Below are positions 16,379 through 26,800 of a DNA stretch of 64,000 bases, one piece after another. The notes beneath the pieces are model-generated. The model saw only the letters and a list, made by a program, of their open reading frames with translations, searched no databases and was not told the DNA's origin. The DNA lies in NCBI GenBank assembly GCA_965277855.1, contig OZ255847.1, positions 4,464,001 through 4,528,000 on the forward strand, given 5' to 3'. Position numbers and translations under genes: made by a program. The DNA comes from Bog-105 sp965277855 (GTDB taxonomy: Bacteria > Acidobacteriota > Terriglobia > Bryobacterales > Bryobacteraceae). The first letter of the stretch is position 1. Every line of letters starts with the position of its first letter.

Positions 16379-19063
16379 CTATTCGGATTTCAGAGCCACG
16401 ATTGGATCTGTGTGAATCACACGCCAGGCAGGTACCATGGCTGCTCCGAGCGCCACCAGCATCAGAATAGAAGGCACTGCAAGAAACGTTCCGGGATCAA
16501 GCGGACTTGTGTCGTAAAGCAAAATGGCCAAGAATCGAGTCACTAGGATGGATACTGCCAGCCCGACGCCGATCCCGATACTGGACAATCGCAAACTGTG
16601 CCGGAAAACCAACATCAGGAGGTCCTGGCGACTTGCTCCCAGCGCCATACGTACGCCAAATTCCTGCGTGCGTTGTGCGGCGTTGAAAGCTAGCAACCCG
16701 GCGATCCCCAGCGCGGCCAGCAGCAAGGCCGCGACCGCGAAAGAAACCAGCAGCCACGTGCGAAAACGCTCGGCCGACAAACTTTCGTCGAGGACTTGAT
16801 CGAGTGTCTCTATGTCTCCCGCAGGAAGACTGGGATCGAGCACCGCCAACTCGTGCCGGATCGTGCTTGTCAGAGAGAATGGATTCCCGGCACTCTGGAC
16901 GACCACGTTCATCTGGTTAACCCAATCATCTGGCGTAGTAAACAAAAGCAGACGTGGGGCGTTGCTCGAAAGGCGCGCTTTCACATCGCCTACTACGCCA
17001 ACTACCGTCAACCAGGGCTCATTGTTATTCGGAATGTCCACGCCGAATCGGATGCGTTTACCGATTGCGTCGCCACTCGCCGAGATGCGTTTCGCCAGTG
17101 ACCCGGAAATTACAGCGACTTGTTGCTTTCTGAGATTGTCGCCCGGTTGCAGCAGCCTTCCGCGAAGAAGCAGCACGCCTAGTGCCTCGAGCACATCACC
17201 GCGGCAGTACATCATGTCGACTCTTTCGGTAGCACCACCATGATTTTCAATAGAGATGATTACGTTCGATGTCGAGTTAATCGGCAGATCCGAAATCGCA
17301 CCGGAGTGCCGCACGCCTGGCATCGCACTGAGACGAACGAGCAGCCGGTCGAAGAAGCCGGTGATCTGCGCAGGCGTCTTGTAAACAGCCGTCGGTAACG
17401 CGACGCGGGCGCTGAGCACGTGCTCGGGCCGAAATCCCGGATTGGCCTCGGTTGCTTTAATGAGACTGCGCACCAGCAGTCCGGCAGTTGTCAATAACAG
17501 AAAAGCGAGACTGAATTGTACGATCACAGCTGCCGACATTACTGATCGTTGATTCCGGCCGTGCGTACTTGTACGCCCTTCGCCGCGAAGCTGGCTGGCC
17601 ATAACGGAACGAATGGTGTTCACCAGAGGCGCCAGACAGAACAGCAGAGGCGTAGCCAGCGTTATCGCTAACACGAAAGCCGTCATTCGCCAGTTCAAAC
17701 CGATTTCGTTCAAGCGCGGAAGGCTATCGGGGGCGAAACGGACCAGCAACGGCAACGCCCATAAGGCAAGGCAAAGCCCGAGCGCGCCCCCGGTCATCGA
17801 CAGAACCAGACCTTCCGTCAAAGTCTGCCGGGCGAGACGCCAGCTTCCCGCGCCGAGTGCGGTTCTAAGCGCAAATTCCCGCTGCCGGCCCAACATACGG
17901 CTGAACATGAGATTTGCTACATCGGCACATCCAATCAGAAGGATGATACCCACGGCCGCCAGCATCAGCAGCAGCGGACGTTGCACACTCCCCGTAAACT
18001 CCTCGCTGAACGGAACAGTGCGCGATTCCAGAGAGAAAGTCGGTACATGCTGCCGGAGGGCCTGTTTCATCTGTGGCGGGTAGCTATCGCTGATGCGTTT
18101 GAGCAGTCCGTGCATTTCGGCGTTTGCCTGTCGAATTGTCACGCCCGGCCGCAAACGTCCAATCATGCTGTAGTCGAAGTTGCTTACGTTCTGCTGTCGG
18201 TCCTCGGCAGTCCAGGAAACGGGCACAAATAACTCGGCGGGATCGCCGTTGAATTGCGACCCGCGTATCGGGAAGGAGAATGACTGTGGCATGATCCCGA
18301 TAACGGTATACGGAATGCGGTCGAGAAGAATCGATCGGCCAAGCGCGCTCTGCGGTGTCCCAAACACACTTTGAGCGAACCCGTAATTCAGCACGACAAC
18401 CCTCTTCGCGCGTTCATCTTCTTCTTGCGTAAATGTCCGGCCCGCGACGGGTGATACGCCCAAAACCCCAAACAATGAAGCCGTCAAACGCGCGCCGTAC
18501 ACCCGCCGCGCCTGCCCCGCGCCCGAGATCTCGTACGATTGCGTGCGGTACGTTCCTGTCGCGGCAAAAGATCGATTGTGCGCCGCTACAAACAGGTAGT
18601 CAGGCGGTGAAAAGGGAAGGACGGGAAAGCCCAAACTGGGGACACCCTCGGTAACCGATACGATGCGCTCTTGATTCGGGAAGGGCAGAGGACGGAAAAG
18701 GACCGTATCCACCACCGAGAAGATCGCGGTGTTCACGCCAATGCAGAAAGCTAAAGCGGCAATCACGGTCGCCGTAAACATCGGTGATTTACGCAGTGTG
18801 CGAACGGCAAATCGCACGTCGCTGGCAGTGTCTTGCAGCCATCGCACACCCCGGGCATCCCGGCACTCTTCCTTCAGTCGTTCCGCGCCGTGCAAGCTGG
18901 AGACCGCCAGTCTCCTCGCTTCCTCGCGAGATAATCCGGCAGCTATCCCTCGTTCCGTCTCGCGGTCGAGATAGTCCCGCAACTCGTCTTCGAGATCGCT
19001 TTCGACGCGCGAACGATCGAGTAGCGATTGAAAACGAAGGCGCAATTTTCTCAGCCATCGCAT
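16379..19063 (-). CDS. ADOP-type permease (duplicated MacB/FtsX-like ABC transporter permease)
   Basis: The 894-aa membrane protein has a cytoplasmic N-terminal extension (permease prefix, about residues 1-85, with LEDELRDYLDRETERG) followed by two MacB_PCD-FtsX units. The first transmembrane segment lies at about 100-125 (TATVIAALAFCIGVNTAIFSV), three more helices at about 365-470, and the second unit ends in PAWRVIHTDPIVALKSE. This prefix plus duplicated permease without an ATP-binding partner is the acidobacterial duplicated orphan permease layout. The substrate is unknown; MacB relatives move toxins, antibiotics or lipoproteins. It is 5 bp downstream of a PadR regulator, and the two are surely co-transcribed. 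Confidence 0.93.
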   Translation of the reverse strand: MRWLRKLRLRFQSLLDRSRVESDLEDELRDYLDRETERGIAAGLSREEARRLAVSSLHGAERLKEECRDARGVRWLQDTASDVRFAVRTLRKSPMFTATVIAALAFCIGVNTAIFSVVDTVLFRPLPFPNQERIVSVTEGVPSLGFPVLPFSPPDYLFVAAHNRSFAATGTYRTQSYEISGAGQARRVYGARLTASLFGVLGVSPVAGRTFTQEEDERAKRVVVLNYGFAQSVFGTPQSALGRSILLDRIPYTVIGIMPQSFSFPIRGSQFNGDPAELFVPVSWTAEDRQQNVSNFDYSMIGRLRPGVTIRQANAEMHGLLKRISDSYPPQMKQALRQHVPTFSLESRTVPFSEEFTGSVQRPLLLMLAAVGIILLIGCADVANLMFSRMLGRQREFALRTALGAGSWRLARQTLTEGLVLSMTGGALGLCLALWALPLLVRFAPDSLPRLNEIGLNWRMTAFVLAITLATPLLFCLAPLVNTIRSVMASQLRGEGRTSTHGRNQRSVMSAAVIVQFSLAFLLLTTAGLLVRSLIKATEANPGFRPEHVLSARVALPTAVYKTPAQITGFFDRLLVRLSAMPGVRHSGAISDLPINSTSNVIISIENHGGATERVDMMYCRGDVLEALGVLLLRGRLLQPGDNLRKQQVAVISGSLAKRISASGDAIGKRIRFGVDIPNNNEPWLTVVGVVGDVKARLSSNAPRLLLFTTPDDWVNQMNVVVQSAGNPFSLTSTIRHELAVLDPSLPAGDIETLDQVLDESLSAERFRTWLLVSFAVAALLLAALGIAGLLAFNAAQRTQEFGVRMALGASRQDLLMLVFRHSLRLSSIGIGVGLAVSILVTRFLAILLYDTSPLDPGTFLAVPSILMLVALGAAMVPAWRVIHTDPIVALKSE

Positions 19064-19068
19064 ATGAG

Positions 19069-19401
19069 TTAACCTCGGGCGGGCAGCACGATTGCAGAGA
19101 TAGCCCCGGACAGGCGCTTCCAGTCCGCCGTTTCGGCTGCTAACTGCTTTCGACCTTCTTTGGTCAGTGAATAGAACTTTACACGACGGCGGCTATCGCT
19201 AGTCAACCACTCGGCGTCGATCCACCCTTCCTGTTCCAGCTTGTGAAGCGCCGGATACAAGGAGCCGGGGCCAACCTGCAGGACTTCCTTTGACATTTGC
19301 TTCAGCCGTTCGGCAAGGGCCCATCCGTGCATGGGCTCTATAGCTAGGATTCTTAAGATGAGCAGGCCCAGCGTGCCTTGGACGAGATCAGTGGGCTTCA
19401 T
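19069..19401 (-). CDS. PadR-family transcriptional regulator
   Basis: Small winged-helix repressor, 110 aa, with the typical start LVQGTLGLLILRILAIEPMHG. It then shows the wing region VGPGSLYPALHKLEQEGWI, RRVKFYSLTKEGRKQL and a short C-terminal helix. PadR proteins usually repress their own operon and an adjacent transporter and are released by a small ligand or by phosphorylation. The gene leads a two-gene operon with the ADOP permease, and a perfect inverted repeat lies just upstream of its start codon. Confidence 0.95.
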   Translation of the reverse strand: MKPTDLVQGTLGLLILRILAIEPMHGWALAERLKQMSKEVLQVGPGSLYPALHKLEQEGWIDAEWLTSDSRRRVKFYSLTKEGRKQLAAETADWKRLSGAISAIVLPARG

Positions 19402-19404
19402 TTG

Positions 19405-19425
19405 TGTTATCGATATCCGATAACA
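19405..19425. promoter_or_regulatory. probable PadR operator (perfect 8-bp inverted repeat)
   Basis: TGTTATCG-ATATC-CGATAACA, two perfect 8-bp arms around a 5-bp centre, located 4-24 bp upstream of the PadR start codon. The placement over the 5' untranslated region and likely promoter of the padR-ADOP operon fits autorepression. The assignment to PadR is inferred from position and symmetry. Confidence 0.7.
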
Positions 19426-19465
19426 GCATACGCCGTCTTTGCCTCCGGCGCAACGAGAAACTGGC

Positions 19466-20716
19466 CTATGATCTTTGGATGTTTCCTGCGCAGCCGTTTA
19501 GCGGGCTGCATTGGAACAAAGACAGGCAATCCTCTGTCCGTCGCATGCCCTCGCCGTCTTTTATTGTGAATTGACGAACGTGCCCGGTTCTATCCCCGTG
19601 CCACAGCGAAACGCTACCGTAAGCGCCGTCCTTGCGCAGAATGTAATACACCATTTCGACAAAGCGCAGTGCGGTCATGTCGTTGTTGTACCAGCGCGCG
19701 ATGCGGCGCAGAGCATCCATCCCGGCCTCTTCGGGTGACATGCCCCTCCGCATGTTCTCGATAATCGTGTGAGCCCCTGCGATCTTGATGTTGGCTTCTG
19801 CGTTGCCGCTGGATCCGGCAGAGCCAACCTCGGGGTCGATGAAACACCCGGCGCCCACTACGGCGACGTCGCTCGAAACGCCCGGCATCCTCCAGGGCAA
19901 GCCGCTTGACGTGCAGGCCGAAGAGAGTTGCCCTTTCCGATCGATCGTTGAGACGTATACGGGTTCGGCCGCGGGAGCGAGGGCGTCGAAGACGGCACGC
20001 CAGGTAGCCTCCGGCCCAAGACCTGCCTGCACTGCGAGCGGCTCCAACTTGTGGACCAGCTGGTCGAGATCCTTTTGTGAACCGGGAAGGAAGTGCGCTT
20101 TGCCGACCGGTTCGGGCCAGGAAGGATCGTAAACACCCGTTCCCAAAAGATCTGGATGGGAGTGGATTTGCTTCCAGAGCGCGAAGTTCTTGCGTGTGCG
20201 ATCGGTTAATAGTTCCTCCCTCATAAATCCTTGCGATAGCGCGAAGGTCTGTGCGTCGGAGCCGGCCAGCAGCGCGTTCCCGGTGTGCTCCATGAGAGCG
20301 CGGCTCAAGAGCGAAACGTTCCGGATGCCGCCGACCGAGGCCACGGCCGCAACGCGCCGCGTTGGTCCGTGCAGACAGCAGGCGTCGAGTTGCACTTCGC
20401 CTTGTCCGTTGGGGAGTCCTCCCAAGCCTGTGGAATGGTCTTTGGGATCGTCTTCCTGCGTCTTGCAAACATGCAATGCCGCCTCCAGCGTGTCGCTTCC
20501 TTCCACAAGCATTTGATAAGCGGCATCGATTCCCACCGTTGCTGTTACCTTGCAGATCAGCGCGGGCAACCTGGGCACCGCGGGCCGCTCCGGTTTCGGA
20601 TGGCTGTGCTGCATGTGGGTCATATCGGGCGTCTGCGCATCGCTCTTGGGCCCAGTCGCGAGCGCTGCCGATGACCAGGCTGCCCCAACCAGAAAATGTC
20701 TGCGCCTGATTTTCAC
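19466..20716 (-). CDS. N4-(beta-N-acetylglucosaminyl)-asparaginase-family Ntn hydrolase (aspartylglucosaminidase-like)
   Basis: Predicted exported enzyme that cleaves GlcNAc-asparagine, or isoaspartyl/asparagine bonds, after self-cleavage. The 416-aa protein starts at a GTG (20716) with a Tat-like signal (MKIRRRHFLVGAAWSSAALA). The first half shows the family block GLGGLPNGQGEVQLDA and HGPTRRVAAVASVGGIRNV. The probable nucleophile is Thr in VYVSTIDRKG at the alpha/beta junction, followed by ACTSSGLPWRMPG and GAGCFIDPEVGSAGSSGNAE. The usual GRVGDS substrate-binding block reads GVSSDV here, so the arginine that grips the substrate carboxylate seems to be replaced. The residue before Thr is Ser rather than Asp or Gly. 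Fold assignment is firm, but activity and specificity are uncertain. It lies 9 bp downstream of the ricin-lectin gene. Confidence 0.82.
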   Translation of the reverse strand: MKIRRRHFLVGAAWSSAALATGPKSDAQTPDMTHMQHSHPKPERPAVPRLPALICKVTATVGIDAAYQMLVEGSDTLEAALHVCKTQEDDPKDHSTGLGGLPNGQGEVQLDACCLHGPTRRVAAVASVGGIRNVSLLSRALMEHTGNALLAGSDAQTFALSQGFMREELLTDRTRKNFALWKQIHSHPDLLGTGVYDPSWPEPVGKAHFLPGSQKDLDQLVHKLEPLAVQAGLGPEATWRAVFDALAPAAEPVYVSTIDRKGQLSSACTSSGLPWRMPGVSSDVAVVGAGCFIDPEVGSAGSSGNAEANIKIAGAHTIIENMRRGMSPEEAGMDALRRIARWYNNDMTALRFVEMVYYILRKDGAYGSVSLWHGDRTGHVRQFTIKDGEGMRRTEDCLSLFQCSPLNGCAGNIQRS

Positions 20717-20725
20717 GGTGATCGA

Positions 20726-22705
20726 TTACGGGGCCTGGAACGTCCATTGCTGCCAGGGATTGCCTTGATAGGTATATTGATCGATTTTCGTACCGTTGGC
20801 TTTACTCGCTCCATCGACATCGAGCGCGAGGGCGCTATTGACGCTGATCAATTCGTATCTACCGCTGCCTGCGGAGATCACACGCCATTGCTGGTTACTC
20901 TGGCCATTCGCAGGCCACTGATCGACCAGAGCGCTGTTCGATTTGGAGGCTGCGACAACGTCGAGCAACTGGCCGCTCGCTTTGTTGGTCAACGTGATGA
21001 CATTGTTCCCCACGTTGTTCACCGTCCATTGCTGGTTCGGGCCGTTGTTCAGCGACCAAATTTGCATCACCTGGCCCTGCGTGGTCGAAGAGGCAGGATC
21101 ATCGAGAGCTGAGCCGCCGTTAGCACTGAGAACCACATAGGTGCCGTTAGGAATCAGGTTCGTGGTCGATAGCTCGCCGTAGACGCAGACTTGACCGCTG
21201 GCTGTCTGGGCGGTGCCGAAGCTCGGCAGGTATACCTTTCCGTTGGCAATGGTCGGCGGGGTGAACTTGGCGTAGTTATTGCAGGAGTCGCGCGAAGCAT
21301 TTTGCTGGCTGTTCCACAGCGGATTCATGTCACTGGCGTCATAGGCATAGAGGATCCCCGGCACCGTCGCGTGCCATGCGCCTGAACCGTCCGACGCGCT
21401 ACCAGTATTAGTGGCGGCCCAGAGTATCCCATTCGAGTTGCCGTTTGCCGAGAGCGACAGCGACCCTCCGGGATGGGCAACCGCCTGAGTGGACCCTTCA
21501 TACTTTGGATTGGTGTTGAAGGTCGTGCCGTTGAACGAATAGACCCTCATGTAATCGGACTGACCCCACAGGTAAAGATTGCCGTTCCAATAATTCATCG
21601 AGTGAATATGGGAAGAAGTGGCTTGCCACTTCTGTACGGCGCTGGCATCGCCGAGATGACCCATGCTGCCGGTTTTGATCAAATGCAGCACGCCATCCTT
21701 GCCACCGCCGATTACCAGACCGGTACCAGGAATCAACAACGGACCGGACGAGGTTAGGTCGGCATCCCCGGCGTCCAGATTGGCATAGTCGGACGGGGTA
21801 TGCCAATCGAGCAGCTTCAGCGTGCCGTCGGTTTTGAGAAAGGTCTCGCTAAAGTCGCTTTCTCCGTCCCAGTTGCCGTTTCCGGTAATAAGATAGACGT
21901 TCCCTGAGGCGTCAGCCGCAGGTCCGTTTCCGGACTGCCAAAGGGCGGCGCCATTTGCATTCGGCGATGCATTGAAAACCCCTGCCTGCGCCAGCGTTGA
22001 GGCATTGTAGGCAAACGTGTACCCGGCCCAGGCACCCTGATCGCAGTGGCCGGCAAAAGTGATATACACATTGTTATTTGCGAGCAGGAGACCGGCACGC
22101 TGCAGTTCATGCGCAGAGTCGAACGCGTTCGCAGACAGGGTCACCGGGCTGCCGGAATTGTCTGCTCCGGTAGCGATGTTGAGCGCGTGCAAATTGTGGG
22201 AGGCCGCGTTATTGATCCAGGTCTGGGCGACCACGTAGAGCGTTTTGGTGCTGGGGTTGATAACGGGCGTGCTCATGATCCCGGAACTGGCCAGCACATC
22301 CTTACAGGTGAATCCACCATCCTGAATGGTGAATGCGGTGCCCAGGTTCCTGTGCCAGTATTGCTTGCCGGAGTCGGCGTCGAACGCATAGACGCTGTTG
22401 TTGGTGGTGGCCACAAAGACGACGTTGTGATTTCCGCCGGAGATGCTGACATTCGACATGTAAAGCGGTTGCGCGTAAACCTGGTCGTCGACCGGCAACT
22501 TAAACAACAGACCGAACTGGGACCCGTTCACCGTAGAGGGAGCAAGAATCGTCTCGGTAGGATTTAAACCGTCGCGGTTATTGTCATTGTGCTGGGTCAG
22601 CACGTTAGTCTGCGCGCGACCTTCTGCCGTATGCAAGATCGAAATCAGAACGATACAGCTCGCAAACGCGGCCATTCGCCGGACCAGGTTAATCATTTGA
22701 GACAT
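20726..22705 (-). CDS. secreted PQQ-like beta-propeller protein with C-terminal ricin-type lectin domain
   Basis: The 659-aa exported protein has a signal peptide (INLVRRMAAFASCIVLISIL...GRAQ) and a large beta-propeller-like region with outer-strand blocks such as VFVATTNNSVYAFDADSGKQYW. A C-terminal beta-trefoil of about 130 aa has repeated Q-Q-W motifs (NQQWTVNN, NQQWRVIS, WQQWTFQAP), the signature of RicinB_lectin_2 carbohydrate-binding domains. The start at 22705 is set by a strong Shine-Dalgarno (AAAGGAGAG) about 5 bases upstream; the open frame continues 45 codons further without support. Whether the propeller binds PQQ is unknown; no dehydrogenase catalytic residues were identified. 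It probably shares a transcript with the downstream asparaginase-like enzyme. Confidence 0.85.
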   Translation of the reverse strand: MSQMINLVRRMAAFASCIVLISILHTAEGRAQTNVLTQHNDNNRDGLNPTETILAPSTVNGSQFGLLFKLPVDDQVYAQPLYMSNVSISGGNHNVVFVATTNNSVYAFDADSGKQYWHRNLGTAFTIQDGGFTCKDVLASSGIMSTPVINPSTKTLYVVAQTWINNAASHNLHALNIATGADNSGSPVTLSANAFDSAHELQRAGLLLANNNVYITFAGHCDQGAWAGYTFAYNASTLAQAGVFNASPNANGAALWQSGNGPAADASGNVYLITGNGNWDGESDFSETFLKTDGTLKLLDWHTPSDYANLDAGDADLTSSGPLLIPGTGLVIGGGKDGVLHLIKTGSMGHLGDASAVQKWQATSSHIHSMNYWNGNLYLWGQSDYMRVYSFNGTTFNTNPKYEGSTQAVAHPGGSLSLSANGNSNGILWAATNTGSASDGSGAWHATVPGILYAYDASDMNPLWNSQQNASRDSCNNYAKFTPPTIANGKVYLPSFGTAQTASGQVCVYGELSTTNLIPNGTYVVLSANGGSALDDPASSTTQGQVMQIWSLNNGPNQQWTVNNVGNNVITLTNKASGQLLDVVAASKSNSALVDQWPANGQSNQQWRVISAGSGRYELISVNSALALDVDGASKANGTKIDQYTYQGNPWQQWTFQAP

Positions 22706-22836
22706 GCCACTCTCCTTTAGGGATCTTACAGCCTTTATGCGTCGCAAGACTGCCAGATGCTTTACCAGTATGCGATGGAGAAAGCGAAGTGGTGCGATCG
22801 TTGCACTGCTCGGCTGCTGAGCGGAAGGCTCGGCGT

Positions 22837-23691
22837 TCATCTTTTTTCTAACGCTGGGGATGCGCGAACAGCTTTGGGCGGGCAGCCTAAGATCCGCTGC
22901 ATATGTTTAGCCAGGTGGCTCTGGTGAGCAAATCCGGTCTCCTGCGCAACTTCACTGATGGAGAGTCTGCTTTGCGCCAGCAACATGGCAGCTCGTTCCA
23001 CCCGTCTTTGAATCACATATTGATGAACGGGTGCTCCTGTGAAAGCACGGAAAGCCGCCTTTAAGTGCGATACGCTTACGCCTGCAATCTGGGCGATCTG
23101 GCTCAACGACAGGTCTTGCTTCAAGTTGTCTTCGATATAGGCGAGCGCCTGTCTGAGCCTGTACCCGTTCATACGGGCACTTGAAGCAATTGGTAGTGGT
23201 TCAAATGAACTGTGCCGCCGCACCAGAGCAGAGGCTAAGGCGGTCAACAGGCTGTCGAGAAATACGCGGCCGGTGGGATAGCCGCCCTCCATTTCAGCCT
23301 TCAGCGCCCAGCAGATATGCTCGATTTGCGAATCGCGCACCTGGAAGCGGTTAACCACCTCCAGTCGATTCCTATTGAGCCCCAATCCCTCCGCGGCAGT
23401 GGCCAGCAAATCGGGATTGATACGGACAATCAGCGCGCTATCGGGCCCGTTGGGCTCCCAGATGCACGATGTTCCTGCCGGTACGATATCGATATCGCCG
23501 TGCACAGCTAAACCCCGGTGCTTCTGCCCACCGCGTTCGCAGGCCATATAGACAGAGTTCCCCAAATGAATCGCGATACGAGGTTCCGGCAGCGGCGGTG
23601 TCTCGATCCGGCCGGCCGGATCTGTCACGATGCGCACTGAAGTATCTTCCGCATCGCGCTCAAAGTGAGTGATGCTGCGCGCTGCTCCCAT
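22837..23691 (-). CDS. AraC-family transcriptional regulator
   Basis: The roughly 284-aa protein starts at the ATG at 23691 (MGAARSITHF); an upstream in-frame ATG at 23739 gives 16 extra residues. The N-terminal half is a cupin-like sensor domain (IHLGNSVYMACERGG, GDIDIVPAGTSCIWE). The C-terminal 100 aa form the double helix-turn-helix (LSLSQIAQIAGVSVSHLKAAF and LSISEVAQETGFAHQSHLAKH). It lies between the ricin-lectin/asparaginase pair on its own strand (131 bp downstream) and a divergent TonB-dependent receptor, so it may control either. The ligand is unknown. Confidence 0.92.
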   Translation of the reverse strand: MGAARSITHFERDAEDTSVRIVTDPAGRIETPPLPEPRIAIHLGNSVYMACERGGQKHRGLAVHGDIDIVPAGTSCIWEPNGPDSALIVRINPDLLATAAEGLGLNRNRLEVVNRFQVRDSQIEHICWALKAEMEGGYPTGRVFLDSLLTALASALVRRHSSFEPLPIASSARMNGYRLRQALAYIEDNLKQDLSLSQIAQIAGVSVSHLKAAFRAFTGAPVHQYVIQRRVERAAMLLAQSRLSISEVAQETGFAHQSHLAKHMQRILGCPPKAVRASPALEKR

Positions 23692-23858
23692 GGCAAATAT
23701 TATCGTGCAATACGGCCTCGCAGTGCGAATCTTGCCCAACCTGCAAGCCCCTTACCTATTTCCTGGCCGATCGTGCTGTTCTAAGCCGAATGTGCGCGAC
23801 TCCGGCCCGTGTTTCTGCAAACATCGGACACGCGAATGCGTTCAGAGGTCTTCGATTT

Positions 23859-26800
23859 ATGAAGTATCTTCACGTTCTAAAATCACTAGAGCTTCATTGC
23901 TGGCCGGCCCTCGCGGCATTAGCGGTTCTAGGTTTGCCGCTTCTTGGTCAGCTCACGAGCGGCAACATCACCGGAACGGTGTATGATCCCGCCGGAGCGA
24001 CTGTTCCGGACGCCGGCATCGTCGCTCACAACCAATCGACCGGAGTTGATACGGCCACAAAGGCCACCTCCGCAGGAGACTATCGATTTGAAAACCTTCC
24101 GATAGGGACTTACACTATCGCCGTTACCGCGCCCGGATTTGTTAAAGCCGCGCTGGCCAACGTAAATGTTGCACTGAATCAAACAGTAACAGCCAACGTA
24201 AAGCTGGCCCTTGGCCAGACATCCACTCGCGTCGAGGTAACGGAGGCCGCGGCGCCCATTAACACGACTACCGCGCAGATCCAGACCACTTACGATGCAA
24301 AACAAATGAGTGATCTCGCCGCTGCGAGTACCGGCTCCGGCGTGATCAATCTCGCGCTGCTGAATGCGGGTGTCACGACTAGCGGCGGAGCAGGCTATGG
24401 CACGGGTCCGTCGGTAGGCGGCCAGCGCCCTACTAACAACAGCTTCAGTATTGAAGGCATCGATAACAACGACTTGGCCGTTACCGGCCCGGTTGTTTCG
24501 GTTCCCAACGATGCCGTCGCCGAATTCAGCGTTCTGCAAAACCAGTTTTCTCCCGATTTCGGCCATTCCTCCGGTGGCCAGTTCAATGAAGTCGTAAAAA
24601 GCGGATCGAACCAGTTTCACGGGATGGCTTACGAATATTTCAATAACCGCAATCTGGAAGCCGCAGATAACCTGAACGCGGTGCAAGGCAATCCTTTGCA
24701 TCCGCGGTCCGACAGTAATCGCTTCGGAGGCAATTTCGGCGGCCCCATCAAGCGGAACAAACTGTTTTTCTTTGGTGATTACGAGTACAATCCCGCCGGT
24801 GGAGTTAGTTCCGCTGCTTACTACGCTCCGACCGCCGCTGGGTACGCGACCTTAGCATCGTTGCCGGGAATCAATCAGACCAACCTCACGGAATTCAAAA
24901 AATACCTCGGAGCAGCCCCGATTCCAGCCGCTCCTTCTACTCTGCCGAATGGCAGCCCGATCGCGGTTGCGCCAGGTCCCGGCAGCAACGAAAGCTTGCA
25001 AACAGGCGTCTTCGCGCCGGGTGGTACAGGCGCACTTACCATTCCCGCAGGCTTGATCTCTTCCAGCCTGCCCAGCTTCGTCAATAGTGAATTCGGTGTC
25101 GGATCGATCGATTACAACATCTCGGAAAAAGACTCATTGCGCGGACGCTTCATTCTGAACCGGGCAGGGGTTATCGATACCACCGGCTATCCATCCGTGT
25201 TCTTCGGCATCACGCCGGTGAACGCCTATCTTGCGACGTTGTCGGAGTATCACACGTTTACTCCGACTCTAATTAACGAGTTTCGGTTTGGCTACAACCG
25301 GCTAAACGCCACGACTCCCGTGTTTGGCAATCAGTCCTTTCCCGGACTCGACGCCTTTCCGAACATCGACGTATTGGAGATGAACGCCGCTTACGGACCC
25401 GATTCAGGCGCGCCGCAATACAGAATCCAAAACCTTTATCACCTGACCGATAACGTCACTTGGACGAAAGGGAACCACAGTCTCAAGTTCGGTTTCGATG
25501 GCTGGACCGCCATTTCACCGTCGCATTTCATCCAACGTTCGCGCGGCGATTACGAGTGGACCTATCTTTCGGACTATCTTTACGACACCAATCCGGACGC
25601 GATCGCCCAGCGCGCCCTGGGAAACACGACCTACTACCAAAATCAGCAACTCGCCGGGGCCTATGCCAACGACAATTGGAAAATCACGCCCAATTTGACA
25701 CTGAACCTCGGCGTGCGTTACGAGTACTTGACGGTTCCACTCGGTGAGACCACTCAGAGCTTGAACGCCAGCGCCAGCGTCCCCGGCTTGATCGTGTTTA
25801 AGTCGCCGAGCGCCCAAACGACGAACTTCATGCCTCGTGTCGGCTTGGCCTACTCTCCGGGCACCAGCGGCAAGACTTCGATTCGCGCCGGCTTCGGCCT
25901 CACCTATGACGTGCTTTACGACAATCTCGGAATTAGCAGTTCACCACCGCAACTGAGTTCCACAGTCGATGTCACGGGGTTGAACGCGACCGGGTTTCTC
26001 GCGAACGGAGGAATTCCGCCCAACGCTTCGGTCGCAGTTCCTGAGGGTGCTGCGGCTAGAGCCGCGACCTCGAGTTTCATTCCGAATCAGAGACGCCCGG
26101 AAGCGTATAACTGGAATTTTGGTATTCAGCGTCAGTTCGCCGGCAATTATGTCTTTGAAACCAGATATCTCGGGACGCGCGGCCTGTTTCTCCCGATGCA
26201 GAGTCAGTTGAACCGCCAGCCAGTGGTAAACGCTTTGAACGCCTTGCCCGTGTTTTCTAGCATGCCGAGCGCTGCCACCTTGAATTCGCTCTCGAGCAAT
26301 CTGACCAACCTGCAAGCGGCTTTCGATAATGGCGGCTTTCTCGTGCCAGCCTATGCGAATGCAGGTTTTACGGGCCTGATCACCGCTTTCACGCCACAAG
26401 GCAATTCGATCTACCACGGGTGGGCGAACCAGTTGAGCCGGCGCTTTTCGAACGGCCTGCAATTCCAAGGCTCGTACACCTGGAGCCACAACATAGACGA
26501 TTCAACGGATGCTTTGAGCTCGACCGTGCTGGCGCCGCGCCGGCCTATGGATTCTCAGAATCTTCGGATTGAGCGGGCGTCTTCGTTACTCGATTATCGA
26601 AACCGCATCGTTCTGCAGATGATTTACGACCTTCCGTATTTGAAGAACCGCAATTGGTGGCTGAAGAACATCGTCGGTAACTGGGAAATCGCGCCGGTGT
26701 ATACCTACCAATCGGGGCAGCACGTAACTCCGCAAAGTGGAGTTGATTCCAATCTGAATGGCGATAGCGCTCCCGATCGCGTGATGGTCAATTCGGCGGG

